Of a stretch of DNA of 64,000 nucleotides, positions 1-8,208 are shown piece after piece. The DNA comes from Collinsella aerofaciens. GTDB lineage: Bacteria; Actinomycetota; Coriobacteriia; Coriobacteriales; Coriobacteriaceae. The position numbers and the translations under genes were made by a program. How positions within the stretch are numbered: position 1 is the stretch's first letter; every line of letters begins with the position of its first letter. Under the pieces are notes generated by a model, which had not been told where the DNA came from, did no database searches, and saw only the letters and a list, made by a program, of their open reading frames with translations. Location of the stretch: positions 434,001 through 498,000 of the forward strand of contig NZ_CP024160.1 in assembly GCF_002736145.1 (NCBI RefSeq), in the 5' to 3' direction.

Positions 1-65
1 TTGTCCGCTTGGGGCAAGAGCAATAGGAGCGCTTGTCCCTGCTGATTAGGAAAGAAGTGATTGAC

Positions 66-905
66 ATGGCAGATTCCAAGGTGGAGTACCCCGCTCCCGA
101 TTGCCTGGCGCCCGCCGCGATCGAGGCCAAGACCGAGGCCGCCGGCGTGACCAAGGCCAACCTGCCGGTCGCAAAGGCCTTTGTTTTGGCAATGTTCGCC
201 GGCGCGTTCATTGCCTTCGGCGGTCTGTTCTTTACCGTGTTCTTGAGCGACAGCACGCTGGGCTGGGGCGCCCAGCGCGTCGTGGGCGGCCTGTGCTTTT
301 GCCTAGGCCTGGTGCTCGTGCTGGTGTGCGGCGCCGAGCTGTTTACCGGCAATTCTCTTATGGTCTGCGCGCTCAAGAGTAAAAAGATCACCCTGGCTCA
401 GATGCTCAAGGCCTGGGTCGTCGTATGGGTCGGTAACTTTGTCGGTGCCCTGTTCATCGTCTTTTTGGTGTACATGGCCGGCATCTATAAGCTCAACGGC
501 GAGGCGGTCGCCAATTCCATGGTGAGCGTCGCCGCCGGCAAGGTGACGGTCGACTGGGTGACGATCTTCTTCCGCGGCATCCTGTGCAACATCTTTGTGT
601 GCCTTGCCGTGTGGATCGGTACCGCCGGCAAGACCGTGGTCGATAAGGTCGTGGGCATTCTGCTGCCCATTGCCGCGTTTGTGGCCTGCGGTTTTGAGCA
701 CTGCGTTGCCAACATGTACTTTTTGCCCATGGGCGCCGTGATGCATGCATGCGGCTACGGTGCCAAGGTCGCCGGCGCCGATGCGCTCAACGCCGCGGGC
801 ATTGCGTTTAACCTGTCCGCCGCCACGCTGGGCAACATCGTGGGCGGCGCGGTTCTGGTCGCGCTCGGCTACTGGTTTATCTACGCCAAGAAGTCCGAGG
901 CGTAA
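66..905 (+). CDS. Formate/nitrite transporter family channel (FocA/NirC type)
   Basis: The product is a 279-residue integral membrane protein of the FNT family, which passes formate, nitrite or similar small anions across the cytoplasmic membrane as a pentamer. It shows about six hydrophobic segments, Gly/Ala-rich helices, and a family-like stretch near residues 87-100 (GAELFTGNS). The start at 66 is preferred over a TTG at 33 because a purine-rich AGGAAAG lies upstream and the family begins close to this residue. A terminator follows directly, so it is probably a single transcript. A molybdopterin oxidoreductase and selAB downstream fit formate as substrate, but this is inferred from context. 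Confidence 0.85.
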   Translation: MADSKVEYPAPDCLAPAAIEAKTEAAGVTKANLPVAKAFVLAMFAGAFIAFGGLFFTVFLSDSTLGWGAQRVVGGLCFCLGLVLVLVCGAELFTGNSLMVCALKSKKITLAQMLKAWVVVWVGNFVGALFIVFLVYMAGIYKLNGEAVANSMVSVAAGKVTVDWVTIFFRGILCNIFVCLAVWIGTAGKTVVDKVVGILLPIAAFVACGFEHCVANMYFLPMGAVMHACGYGAKVAGADALNAAGIAFNLSAATLGNIVGGAVLVALGYWFIYAKKSEA

Positions 906-927
906 GGTATCGTCTGTTTGACGTTGG

Positions 928-963
928 GCCTCCCGCGGGGCGTTGCCGTGCGGGAGGCTTTTT
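928..963 (+). terminator. Rho-independent terminator after the FNT gene
   Basis: A 9-bp perfect stem (GCCTCCCGC at 928-936 with GCGGGAGGC at 950-958) is followed by five T residues. Confidence 0.85.
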
Positions 964-1027
964 GGGTCTGGGGCCCGTTGCCGGGCTTTTGGCCTGTTGT
1001 GTTTGGCTGATGAAAGGGGTAATCGAG

Positions 1028-3145
1028 ATGGCATCTGCTGTGAAGCGTGACGGTCGCGCCGTGGTGACCACATGCGGGGGATGCTATGCCGATTGCGCCT
1101 TTGCGGCACGTGTTGAGGACGGTCGCGTGGTGGCCGAGTTGCCGGTGTCGGGGCACCCGTGCGCGGCGCGTGCCCTTTGCGCCCGCGGTCGGCATCGCCT
1201 GGCAATGCCGTTTGACGAGCACGATCGCATTGTGCACCCCATGCGCCGACGAGCTGATGGCTCGGGGTTCGATGTGATTTCGTGGGACGAGGCGTTCGCG
1301 CAGATTGCCAAGCGTCTTTTGGGGATTGTTGACGAGCGCGGACCTCGTGCGCTGGGCATTACGCTCGGCGTGCCCTCGTTCGACCGCTACTGGGGCTATC
1401 GTCTTATGCACGCGCTGGGTTCGCCCAACGTGTACGGTGCCGATGGCGCCTGCGAGGTAAGCCGTCTCACTGGTTGGGAGCATAGCTTGGGCTATAGCCC
1501 CGCCTCCGACCTTGCGCATACCGATTGCATCATGTACCTGGGGCGTTCCATTGTCGATTCGTCGACGATGGGGGCCGTTGATGCGCTCAACGATGCGCGC
1601 CGGCGCGGGGCGAAGATCATCGTGGTTGACCCCCGGCGCAGCGGTTCGGCTGCTATTGCCGACCGCTGGCTGCGCGTGCGCCCGGGCTGCGACTTGGCGT
1701 TACTGCTGGGTATTGTTCACGTGTTGATTGCCGAGGACCTGTACGACCGCAAGTTCGTTGCCCGCTATACCACAGGCTTTGACGAGCTGGCGCAGGCGGC
1801 TGCTGTTTGGACGCCTGAGTGGGCCGAGTCGATGTGCGACGTGCCGGCCGCAGAGATTGTCGCCACGGCGCGCGATCTCGCTGCCGCCGCGCCCGCTGCC
1901 GTGGTGGATGCGGGCTTTCATGGCGGTATCGGCATCGCGTATGCCAATAGCACCCAGACCGCGCGTGCTATCTGCTTGGTCGATGTGCTGCTGGGCTGCA
2001 TCGGACACGCGGGCGGTGCACTCAATCCGCCTACGCCGCTTGTGTTGGGCGACTTGGACCCTGCGCGTTTTGCGACGCCGTCAGTGCCGCGTGAGCCTAA
2101 GTTGGGGTCCGAACGCTATCCACTCGTCGACCCCGAGCGCGGTCTGTGCACGACCATCGGCCAGTCGATTCTTGCCGGCGATTTGCGTGGGCTCATCGTC
2201 TATGCCAGTAACCCCGGTGCGGGCTATGGCAACGCGCAGGCTTGGTTGGGTATTTTGCAGCAGCTCGACTTGCTCGTGACGATTGATATTCGCTGGTCCG
2301 AGACGGCGCGTGCTTCTGACTTCGTGCTGCCCGATGTGACGTATCTGGAGGCTGACCGCGGCGTGGGTACGGTCGTGGACGTCAACGATTCGCGGGTGTT
2401 CTACCGCAATGCCGTGCTGCCTGTGCAGCATGACGACACGCGACCGGGGCGGGAGATCTTTGCCGGGTTGGCTGCAGCCTGCGGCGTTGGTGAGTACTTC
2501 GACTTTACGTCCGACGATCTGGCCGCTGCACAGGTGGCACCGTTTGGGATCAATCTGGACGAGCTCAAGGAGCGCGGCTGGGCCGACACGGGTGTTGCGT
2601 TGCCGTCGCGTACGGGCGAGCCGGTGATCCCCTTGAACGGCGGCAGGATCGCGCTGGCAAGCGACGTATGGGAACGTGCCGGTCTGGGTCGCGTGCCCAA
2701 CTGGATCGCGCCCATGGTTGAGCCAAGCCCGGGAACGTTTCGCCTCATTAGCGGCAACCGCCCCTTTGAGTCGCATACCTCGCGAAGGCTTGCGGCGGCC
2801 GGTGCCGCCGAGGTGGGGTCGGACTTGGACGCCGTGCAGATGAACTCCGTCGTCGCCGCTCGCATGGGTATCGCCGATGGCGAGGTCGTCGAGCTTGTAA
2901 GCGACATGGGCCGCGACCGCGTGCGCGTGGAGACGACGCCCTATCTGCATCCGGCGTGCATCTTCACCTCGCCCGCCCCCGGTGGGCGTTCGTTTGGCGT
3001 CGATGCCGGTGGCGCTCAAGCCTTGGGCGTGGGACCGCTCGACCATACGCCGTTGCGTTGGGACCCGTTGACGGGTGCCGCGCTCACCCAGGAAAACGCC
3101 GTTCGCGTGGAAAAGATTGTCGCGCGCGGGGATAATGACGAGTAA
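1028..3145 (+). CDS. Molybdopterin-dependent oxidoreductase, DMSO-reductase superfamily
   Basis: The product is a 705-residue catalytic subunit that would bind bis-MGD and one [4Fe-4S] cluster. The N-terminal cluster motif is CGGCYADC, with a further Cys about 25 residues on. The likely Mo ligand is a cysteine in GACEVSR (about residue 139), where selenocysteine sits in FdhF-type formate dehydrogenases. The molybdopterin-dinucleotide-binding domain occupies the C-terminal 120 residues. The start at 1028 has GAAAGGGG upstream. No Tat signal or partner subunit is seen, so it is probably cytoplasmic. The neighbourhood (FNT channel, selAB, mobA) suggests formate chemistry, but thiosulfate/polysulfide-reductase-like proteins share this Cys form, so the substrate is not settled. 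Confidence 0.8.
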   Translation: MASAVKRDGRAVVTTCGGCYADCAFAARVEDGRVVAELPVSGHPCAARALCARGRHRLAMPFDEHDRIVHPMRRRADGSGFDVISWDEAFAQIAKRLLGIVDERGPRALGITLGVPSFDRYWGYRLMHALGSPNVYGADGACEVSRLTGWEHSLGYSPASDLAHTDCIMYLGRSIVDSSTMGAVDALNDARRRGAKIIVVDPRRSGSAAIADRWLRVRPGCDLALLLGIVHVLIAEDLYDRKFVARYTTGFDELAQAAAVWTPEWAESMCDVPAAEIVATARDLAAAAPAAVVDAGFHGGIGIAYANSTQTARAICLVDVLLGCIGHAGGALNPPTPLVLGDLDPARFATPSVPREPKLGSERYPLVDPERGLCTTIGQSILAGDLRGLIVYASNPGAGYGNAQAWLGILQQLDLLVTIDIRWSETARASDFVLPDVTYLEADRGVGTVVDVNDSRVFYRNAVLPVQHDDTRPGREIFAGLAAACGVGEYFDFTSDDLAAAQVAPFGINLDELKERGWADTGVALPSRTGEPVIPLNGGRIALASDVWERAGLGRVPNWIAPMVEPSPGTFRLISGNRPFESHTSRRLAAAGAAEVGSDLDAVQMNSVVAARMGIADGEVVELVSDMGRDRVRVETTPYLHPACIFTSPAPGGRSFGVDAGGAQALGVGPLDHTPLRWDPLTGAALTQENAVRVEKIVARGDNDE

Positions 3146-3197
3146 TTGTCTCAGCTGATGTATTCGACTGATCCACGTTTCTTTTGAAAGGCCGCAC

Positions 3198-4655
3198 ATG
3201 AGCGATAGCCAGAACATATCCGATGAGGTGCGCGCCCGCCTGCGCGCCATTCCCTCCGTCAACGAGTTGCTTGCCGAGTGGCCGGTGGTGAAGGCGGCAG
3301 GGGAGACCTGCGACGCGGTGGTACATGCCGCCGTGACGGCTGAGCTCGACGAGGAGCGCGCCGCGATTCGTGCCGGCGCCGATCCGCGCTCCAAGCGCGA
3401 GCTGGCATCGGCCATCGAGTGGCGTGCGCATCGCTCCGCACTGCCGAGCCTGCGCCCTGCCGTCAACGCCACGGGTGTGGTCATCCATACCAACTTGGGC
3501 CGCGCCCCGCTCGCGGAGTCGGCGGCAAAGGCCGTGGCCGAGGTCGCGCGCGGCTACAGCACGCTCGAGTACAGTGTGGACACCTGTTCGCGCGGGTCGC
3601 GCAAGGAGCACGCCGCGCAGCTCATCCGCTCACTCACCGGTGCCGAGGACGCGCTCGTGGTCAACAACAACGCCGCCGCGGTGCTGCTGGTGCTGGCGAC
3701 CCATGCCGCAGGCAAGGAGGTCATCGTCAGCCGCGGCGAGCTTGTCGAGATCGGCGGCAGCTTCCGCATCCCCGATGTCATGGCGGCTTCGGGCGCCAAG
3801 CTCGTCGAGGTCGGCGCCACCAACCGCACGCACCTGGGCGACTACGAGCGCGCCATCACGCCCGATACGGCGATGATCCTTAAGGTCCATCCTTCCAACT
3901 ATCGCATCGAGGGTTTTCACGAGGAAGTGAGCTCAAGGGAGCTCGCCGCGCTGGCCCATAAGCACGGCCTGCTGTTCTACGAGGACCAGGGCTCGGGCGC
4001 GCTGTTGCCCGACGACATCTTGGTGCGCGGCGGCGAAGAAACCACGCCGGCTTCGGTTTCGGCAGGGCTCGATTTGGTGTCGTGCTCGGGTGATAAGCTG
4101 CTCGGTGCCGCACAGGCGGGTATTATCATGGGCCGTCGTGATCTGATCCAGGCCTGTGGGTCGCATCCGCTTATGCGCGCCCTGCGTCCGGGCAAGTTGG
4201 CGCTCACGGCGCTCGAGGCCACACTGCGCATCTACATGGACGGTGCCGACGTGGCCCATCGTGATATTCCGGTGCTCAGCATGCTTACGCTACCGCAGGC
4301 CCATTTGGAGCGACGTGCCCGCAAGCTGCGCGATCGTATGGTCGCCGGGCTCGATAAGGCCGGTTGCCCGTGCGCCGTTCAGGTGGAGATCGTTGAGGAA
4401 TCGTCGACCTCCGGTGGCGGTTCGTTGCCTACCGTGGAGCTGCCCACGATGTGCGTTGCCGTGCGTCTTGTTGACGCGCGCCTGACGGTCGACGCGCTCA
4501 AGCGCTCGCTTGTCCAGGACTTCGACACGCCGGTCGTCACGCGAACCTCGCACGATCGCATTTTGTTTGATGTGCGTACGCTTGTGGGCGACCGCGATAT
4601 CGAGACGGCGGCATCGACGCTCGTGGCGTGCGTTGGGAAGGCGATTGCTCGATGA
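3198..4655 (+). CDS. selA: L-seryl-tRNA(Sec) selenium transferase
   Basis: This PLP enzyme converts Ser-tRNA(Sec) to Sec-tRNA(Sec) using selenophosphate, in the cytosol. At 485 residues it is the usual bacterial length. The N-terminal region (IPSVNELL) and the PLP-lysine motif SGDKLLG (Lys near residue 300) are clear. GAAAGG precedes the ATG. Its last bases overlap the selB start (ATGA), so the two are translationally coupled. selD is not in this window. Confidence 0.95.
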   Translation: MSDSQNISDEVRARLRAIPSVNELLAEWPVVKAAGETCDAVVHAAVTAELDEERAAIRAGADPRSKRELASAIEWRAHRSALPSLRPAVNATGVVIHTNLGRAPLAESAAKAVAEVARGYSTLEYSVDTCSRGSRKEHAAQLIRSLTGAEDALVVNNNAAAVLLVLATHAAGKEVIVSRGELVEIGGSFRIPDVMAASGAKLVEVGATNRTHLGDYERAITPDTAMILKVHPSNYRIEGFHEEVSSRELAALAHKHGLLFYEDQGSGALLPDDILVRGGEETTPASVSAGLDLVSCSGDKLLGAAQAGIIMGRRDLIQACGSHPLMRALRPGKLALTALEATLRIYMDGADVAHRDIPVLSMLTLPQAHLERRARKLRDRMVAGLDKAGCPCAVQVEIVEESSTSGGGSLPTVELPTMCVAVRLVDARLTVDALKRSLVQDFDTPVVTRTSHDRILFDVRTLVGDRDIETAASTLVACVGKAIAR

Positions 4656-6619
4656 GTGAGGTTCAAACGCTGGTGGAGTGCCCCGTTATCGTTGGCACGG
4701 CGGGCCACGTTGACCACGGTAAGTCCGCACTGATCGAGGCACTGACCGGCAAGAATCCCGACCGTCTGGAGGTCGAGCGCCGTCGCGGTATGACCGTGGA
4801 GCTTGGCTTTGGCGAGCTGGCGCTGCCGAGTGGCAAGATCGTTGGCCTGGTCGACGTGCCGGGCCATGCGCATTACTTGCGCGCCATGGTGCAGGGTGCC
4901 ACGGGCATCGACGTTGCCGTGTTGGTGGTATCGGCCGTCGAGGGCGTGATGCCGCAAACCCGCGAGCACGTGCATGTGCTGGAGCTGCTGGGCGTCACAC
5001 ACATGGTGGTCGCGCTGACGATGTGCGACCTGGCCGATAGCGAGATGACCGAGCTTGCTGAGCTCGATGTCGATGACTTTTTGTCGGGTACCGTGTTTGC
5101 GGGCGCGCCGATCGTGCCCGTGTCGTCCAAGACAGGCGAGGGGATCGATGGCCTACTGGCTGCGCTTGACGAGCAGGTTGCCACTTGCTGGGATGCTTGC
5201 CGTGCCCGTGCCGAGCTCACCGATGCCGCACCGCGTCTGCCTATCGACCGCTGCTTTACGATCAAGGGCGTCGGCACCGTTGTGACGGGAACGCTGCACG
5301 ATGCGCCGGTTGCGGTGGGCGACGAGCTGATGGCCTTGCCGTCGCGTACGGTCTGTCGCGTGCGTGGGATTCAGGTGCATGGCGATACGCCGCGCGCGCT
5401 GCCTGGTCAGCGTGTGGCGCTCAACCTGGTTGGTGACGGTGTCGCGGCGCTTGACCGTGGCGAGATGCTGGGCGTGGCGGGCCGCTTTGGCCAGACGATG
5501 CGCTTTATGATGACGTTTACGTATTTGGGCCGCGAGGGAGCCAAGCCGCGTGTGCTCGAGTCGGGTGCGCGTGTGCACGTGATGGCGGGTACGGCCGAGG
5601 TCGTCGGTCGCATCATGTTCATGGAGGGCGAGGCCCCCATGCCGGTGGGCGAGACCCGTATCGTTCAGGTGCGCTTGGAGGAGCCGCTGCCTCTGCGTGC
5701 TGGAGACCATGCCGTGGTGCTGTCGTATTCGCCCGTTATGCTTATTGGCGGCGGGCGCGTGCTGCTTTCGCGCTGCCGTCGCTCGCGCGAACTTACTGAG
5801 GGGGAGCGCGTGCTGTACGCGGCGCTTGAGGCCGGAGATATTACGGGCGCGGTGGATGCGTGGCTGGCGCTGCAGGCGTTGCCGGTCGCGGCTTTCGATG
5901 TTGCCGCGGCACTGGATCTTGTTGCCGGCGATATCGACGCTGCGTTGCATGTACTGGCGGACCAGGGCACGGTGCGTGTGCTTACCGCGGGCGACGTGGC
6001 GCTATACGCGAGCGCTGCCGGGCTCGACGCCGCAATGGACTTGCTCGCCTCAAACTTGTCTGCCATGCACGCGGCAGCTCCCAAGGAGACGGGCTTTACG
6101 CCCGGCGCGGTCGCCCATGCCGCCTGGCCTACCGCTGACGATACAGTTGCCGCTGCCCTGATTTCCGAGGGCTGCTCGCGCGGCGTGTGTGCCTCCGAGG
6201 GCGCCGAGGTGTTCGACCCGCACTCCGCTGCCGCCGCGGCGCGTGTGGTGCGAGAGGCCTGTGAACGTATCGTTGCCTTGCTGGACGAAGCCGGCCTCGA
6301 TGCACCGACATTGCCCGAGGTGGGCGAGCAGTTGCAGCTCGATCGCGACACCATGACGCGTGCCCTGCGCGAGCTTTCGCTCAATCGCTCGATCGTTAAG
6401 GTTGAGCGCGACGTTGCCTTGTCCGCCGCCGCCGAGGCCCGCGCGCGTGAGCTTGTCGCCGCTGCCATTGCCGACGCCGGCGGCGCTGCAACCACGAGTG
6501 TATTGCGCGAGGCCCTGGGTGTGTCGCGCAAGCGTGCTATCAGCATCTTGGAGCACCTGGATGCCGTGCGCTTTACGGTGCTCGACAAAGACGCCGGCGG
6601 CCTGCGCTCCCTGCGCTAG
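4652..6619 (+). CDS. selB: Selenocysteine-specific translation elongation factor
   Basis: This 655-residue EF-Tu-like GTPase delivers Sec-tRNA(Sec) to UGA codons that carry a SECIS hairpin. The G1 loop GHVDHGKS, the DVPGH motif (G3) and following EF-Tu-like domains are visible. The C-terminal third has the winged-helix character expected for SECIS binding (for example the last 60 residues, ending in a helix-turn-helix-like VLREALGVSRKRAISILEHL). The start at 4652 overlaps the selA stop. Next comes selC after 36 bp, an unusually tight grouping of selA, selB and selC. Confidence 0.95.
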   Translation: MSEVQTLVECPVIVGTAGHVDHGKSALIEALTGKNPDRLEVERRRGMTVELGFGELALPSGKIVGLVDVPGHAHYLRAMVQGATGIDVAVLVVSAVEGVMPQTREHVHVLELLGVTHMVVALTMCDLADSEMTELAELDVDDFLSGTVFAGAPIVPVSSKTGEGIDGLLAALDEQVATCWDACRARAELTDAAPRLPIDRCFTIKGVGTVVTGTLHDAPVAVGDELMALPSRTVCRVRGIQVHGDTPRALPGQRVALNLVGDGVAALDRGEMLGVAGRFGQTMRFMMTFTYLGREGAKPRVLESGARVHVMAGTAEVVGRIMFMEGEAPMPVGETRIVQVRLEEPLPLRAGDHAVVLSYSPVMLIGGGRVLLSRCRRSRELTEGERVLYAALEAGDITGAVDAWLALQALPVAAFDVAAALDLVAGDIDAALHVLADQGTVRVLTAGDVALYASAAGLDAAMDLLASNLSAMHAAAPKETGFTPGAVAHAAWPTADDTVAAALISEGCSRGVCASEGAEVFDPHSAAAAARVVREACERIVALLDEAGLDAPTLPEVGEQLQLDRDTMTRALRELSLNRSIVKVERDVALSAAAEARARELVAAAIADAGGAATTSVLREALGVSRKRAISILEHLDAVRFTVLDKDAGGLRSLR

Positions 6620-6655
6620 ATTGGCTGCTCGGTTTGGTAAAATACCGCCGCACTT

Positions 6656-6752
6656 GGGAACGGATGGGCTCCGGTGGGCTCCGCGGTCCTCAAAACCGTT
6701 GCGAGGCGTGCAAAACGTCTTGGATGTGTTCGATTCACATACGTTCCCGCCA
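6656..6752 (+). tRNA. selC: tRNA-Sec, anticodon TCA
   Basis: The acceptor stem GGGAACG pairs with CGTTCCC, followed by discriminator G and encoded CCA. The other arms fit tRNA-Sec: a 6-bp D stem GGGCTC/GGGCTC with a CGGT loop (some G-T pairs), a 5-bp anticodon stem GCGGT/ACCGT, a long variable arm AGGCGT/ACGTCT, and a T arm ATGTG/CACAT with a TTCGATT loop. At 97 nt it is longer than ordinary tRNAs. Oddities are C instead of U at position 33 (loop CCTCAAA) and a probable G-A mismatch as the eighth acceptor pair. Confidence 0.95.
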
Positions 6753-6907
6753 TACGCTACCAGCGCTTTTGTGCTCGCGGTCTTGCTGCGTGCCGCAAAG
6801 GCGCTGTTTTGTTTTTGCATGGGTTTGCAGTGCCGCCCGTTTTATCGGCGACGGTATTTGACTTCGCGTGCCGGGTTTTGAGCATGCCGATGGAGGTGTT
6901 TTGCCGT

Positions 6908-7540
6908 ATGACTACCGTAAGACGTGCCGATCTTTCTTGTGTCGTCCAGGCGGGCGGGATGTCCTCGCGCATGGGCTGCGATAAGGCTCGCATGGCGTTT
7001 TGCGGCGAGCCACTCATCGAGCGCGTGCTGGGTCGGTTGGCGCCAGTTGCCGGTGAGTTGGTCGTGACGACGTCGCGTCCCAGCGAGCTTGCCTACCTTG
7101 AGGAGCGCACGTTTGGCGGTCTGGTGCCGCGTGTGGTGGCGGACCTTGAAGGGTCGGCGGGCGCCATGCGCGGCATCGCGAGCTCGCTGACTGCGGCTCG
7201 GCTGCCTCTCGTGGCGATCGTTGCCTGCGATATGCCGTTTGTCTCGCCGGAACTCATCGGCGCGCTTGCCGATCGTGTTGAGGCCGAGGCACTCGACGTG
7301 TGCGTGCCGCGCGAGGAGCGGGGGATTGAGCCGCTGTGCGCCGTGTGGCGCCGCCAGGCTTGCGCGCCGGTTGCCCGTGAGTTGCTCGACCAGGACCGCC
7401 AACGCATCCGCTGTTTGATCGACCGGGTCCATGCCGGCTATCTGGATGAGCCTCAGATTGTCGCGGTCGCAGGCTCGACGCTCTGCTTCGAGAACGTCAA
7501 TACGCCCGAGGAGTTTGCGGCGGCCGAGTTACTCGCCTAG
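6908..7540 (+). CDS. mobA: Molybdenum cofactor guanylyltransferase
   Basis: The enzyme attaches GMP to Mo-molybdopterin to make the guanine dinucleotide cofactor that DMSO-reductase-family enzymes use, such as the one at 1028. The 210-residue protein opens with a variant of the LAGGxSxRMGxDK nucleotide-binding motif (QAGGMSSRMGCDK, near residue 11) and has ACDMPF (near residue 105). The ATG at 6908 has GGAGGT about 10 nt upstream. The same reading frame is open back through selC, but that part cannot be protein. Confidence 0.9.
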   Translation: MTTVRRADLSCVVQAGGMSSRMGCDKARMAFCGEPLIERVLGRLAPVAGELVVTTSRPSELAYLEERTFGGLVPRVVADLEGSAGAMRGIASSLTAARLPLVAIVACDMPFVSPELIGALADRVEAEALDVCVPREERGIEPLCAVWRRQACAPVARELLDQDRQRIRCLIDRVHAGYLDEPQIVAVAGSTLCFENVNTPEEFAAAELLA

Positions 7541-7555
7541 ACGATTGGAGTTGCC

Positions 7556-7951
7556 ATGTCTCAAGATATTTGTCCCGACACGGGAGAACCTTGCACTTGC
7601 GACGGGTCCGAACCCTGTACCTGCGGTTGCGGTGGCTGTGGACATACTGCGGAAGAGGAAGCGGCCGCCGCGGCGTATCGCGAGGCACACCGCGGCGGCC
7701 CGTCCGGTGATGCCCTCGACCACGAACGCAAGATCATCGTATCGTTCGACAGCACCTTCGATGTGATGGAATGCGAGCAGCTGTGCCTGGATGACGGTGT
7801 GCCCGGGCGCATCATGCCGCTGCCCGGCTCCATCACCGCCGGCTGCGGGCTGTGCTGGGCCATGCCGTTCTCGGGCGATGCCCTCGCCGCCTTCCGCGCC
7901 GCCACCGAGGGCCGCGTAACCCCCGCCGACTACCATCAGCTCGTCCTCTAG
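7556..7951 (+). CDS. DUF3343 (putative Se/S carrier-like) protein
   Basis: The 131-residue protein has a cysteine-rich N-terminal tail (eight Cys within residues 5-31, CTCDGSEPCTCGCGGCG) followed by a domain of about 75 residues starting at KIIVSFDSTFDVMECEQLC. The domain has a conserved GCGLCW motif. The match to DUF3343, a small family discussed as a selenium/sulfur carrier, is from memory of the family pattern. The position 15 bp after mobA and close to selAB supports a link to selenium or molybdoenzyme maturation. The Cys tail could bind metal. The molecular role is unproven. Confidence 0.75.
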   Translation: MSQDICPDTGEPCTCDGSEPCTCGCGGCGHTAEEEAAAAAYREAHRGGPSGDALDHERKIIVSFDSTFDVMECEQLCLDDGVPGRIMPLPGSITAGCGLCWAMPFSGDALAAFRAATEGRVTPADYHQLVL

Positions 7952-7961
7952 CCGTCAACAC

Positions 7962-7995
7962 CACCACAAAGGTGCCTGTCCCCAATGTGGTGGTT
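7962..7995. repeat. Small palindrome with GTGCCTGTCCCC loop
   Basis: An 8-bp perfect inverted repeat (CCACCACA / TGTGGTGG) encloses the loop AAAGGTGCCTGTCCCCAA. There is no T tract. The remaining intergenic bases up to 8208 show nothing else that I can identify. Confidence 0.45.
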
Positions 7996-8208
7996 TGGAG
8001 CACGTGGACGAAACAGGTTTGAAACACGGGTTTTGCACGTCAGGCACTCAAAAACGCCTCTACCTGCATCGTAATCAAAACGAAACATCTGCTCGTCTGC
8101 TTATGCGAAACTTTCCCGCAACAGTGCGATATTATCCATACACGATAAAGTTCGCGGCGCACAGGGTGCCGCGACCGACACTTTTCGTTTCCCATCATTG
8201 GAGGAAGC

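Noticed and set aside
101-1205. Long open frames on the opposite strand and in other frames of high-GC genes (for example opposite the FNT gene, gdhA, tig and valS)
   Set aside because: They are mirror frames caused by strong G/C third-position bias; they lack Shine-Dalgarno sites and family motifs.
1028-3145. Selenoprotein with in-frame TGA
   Set aside because: The frame is open throughout and the Mo-ligand position is Cys.
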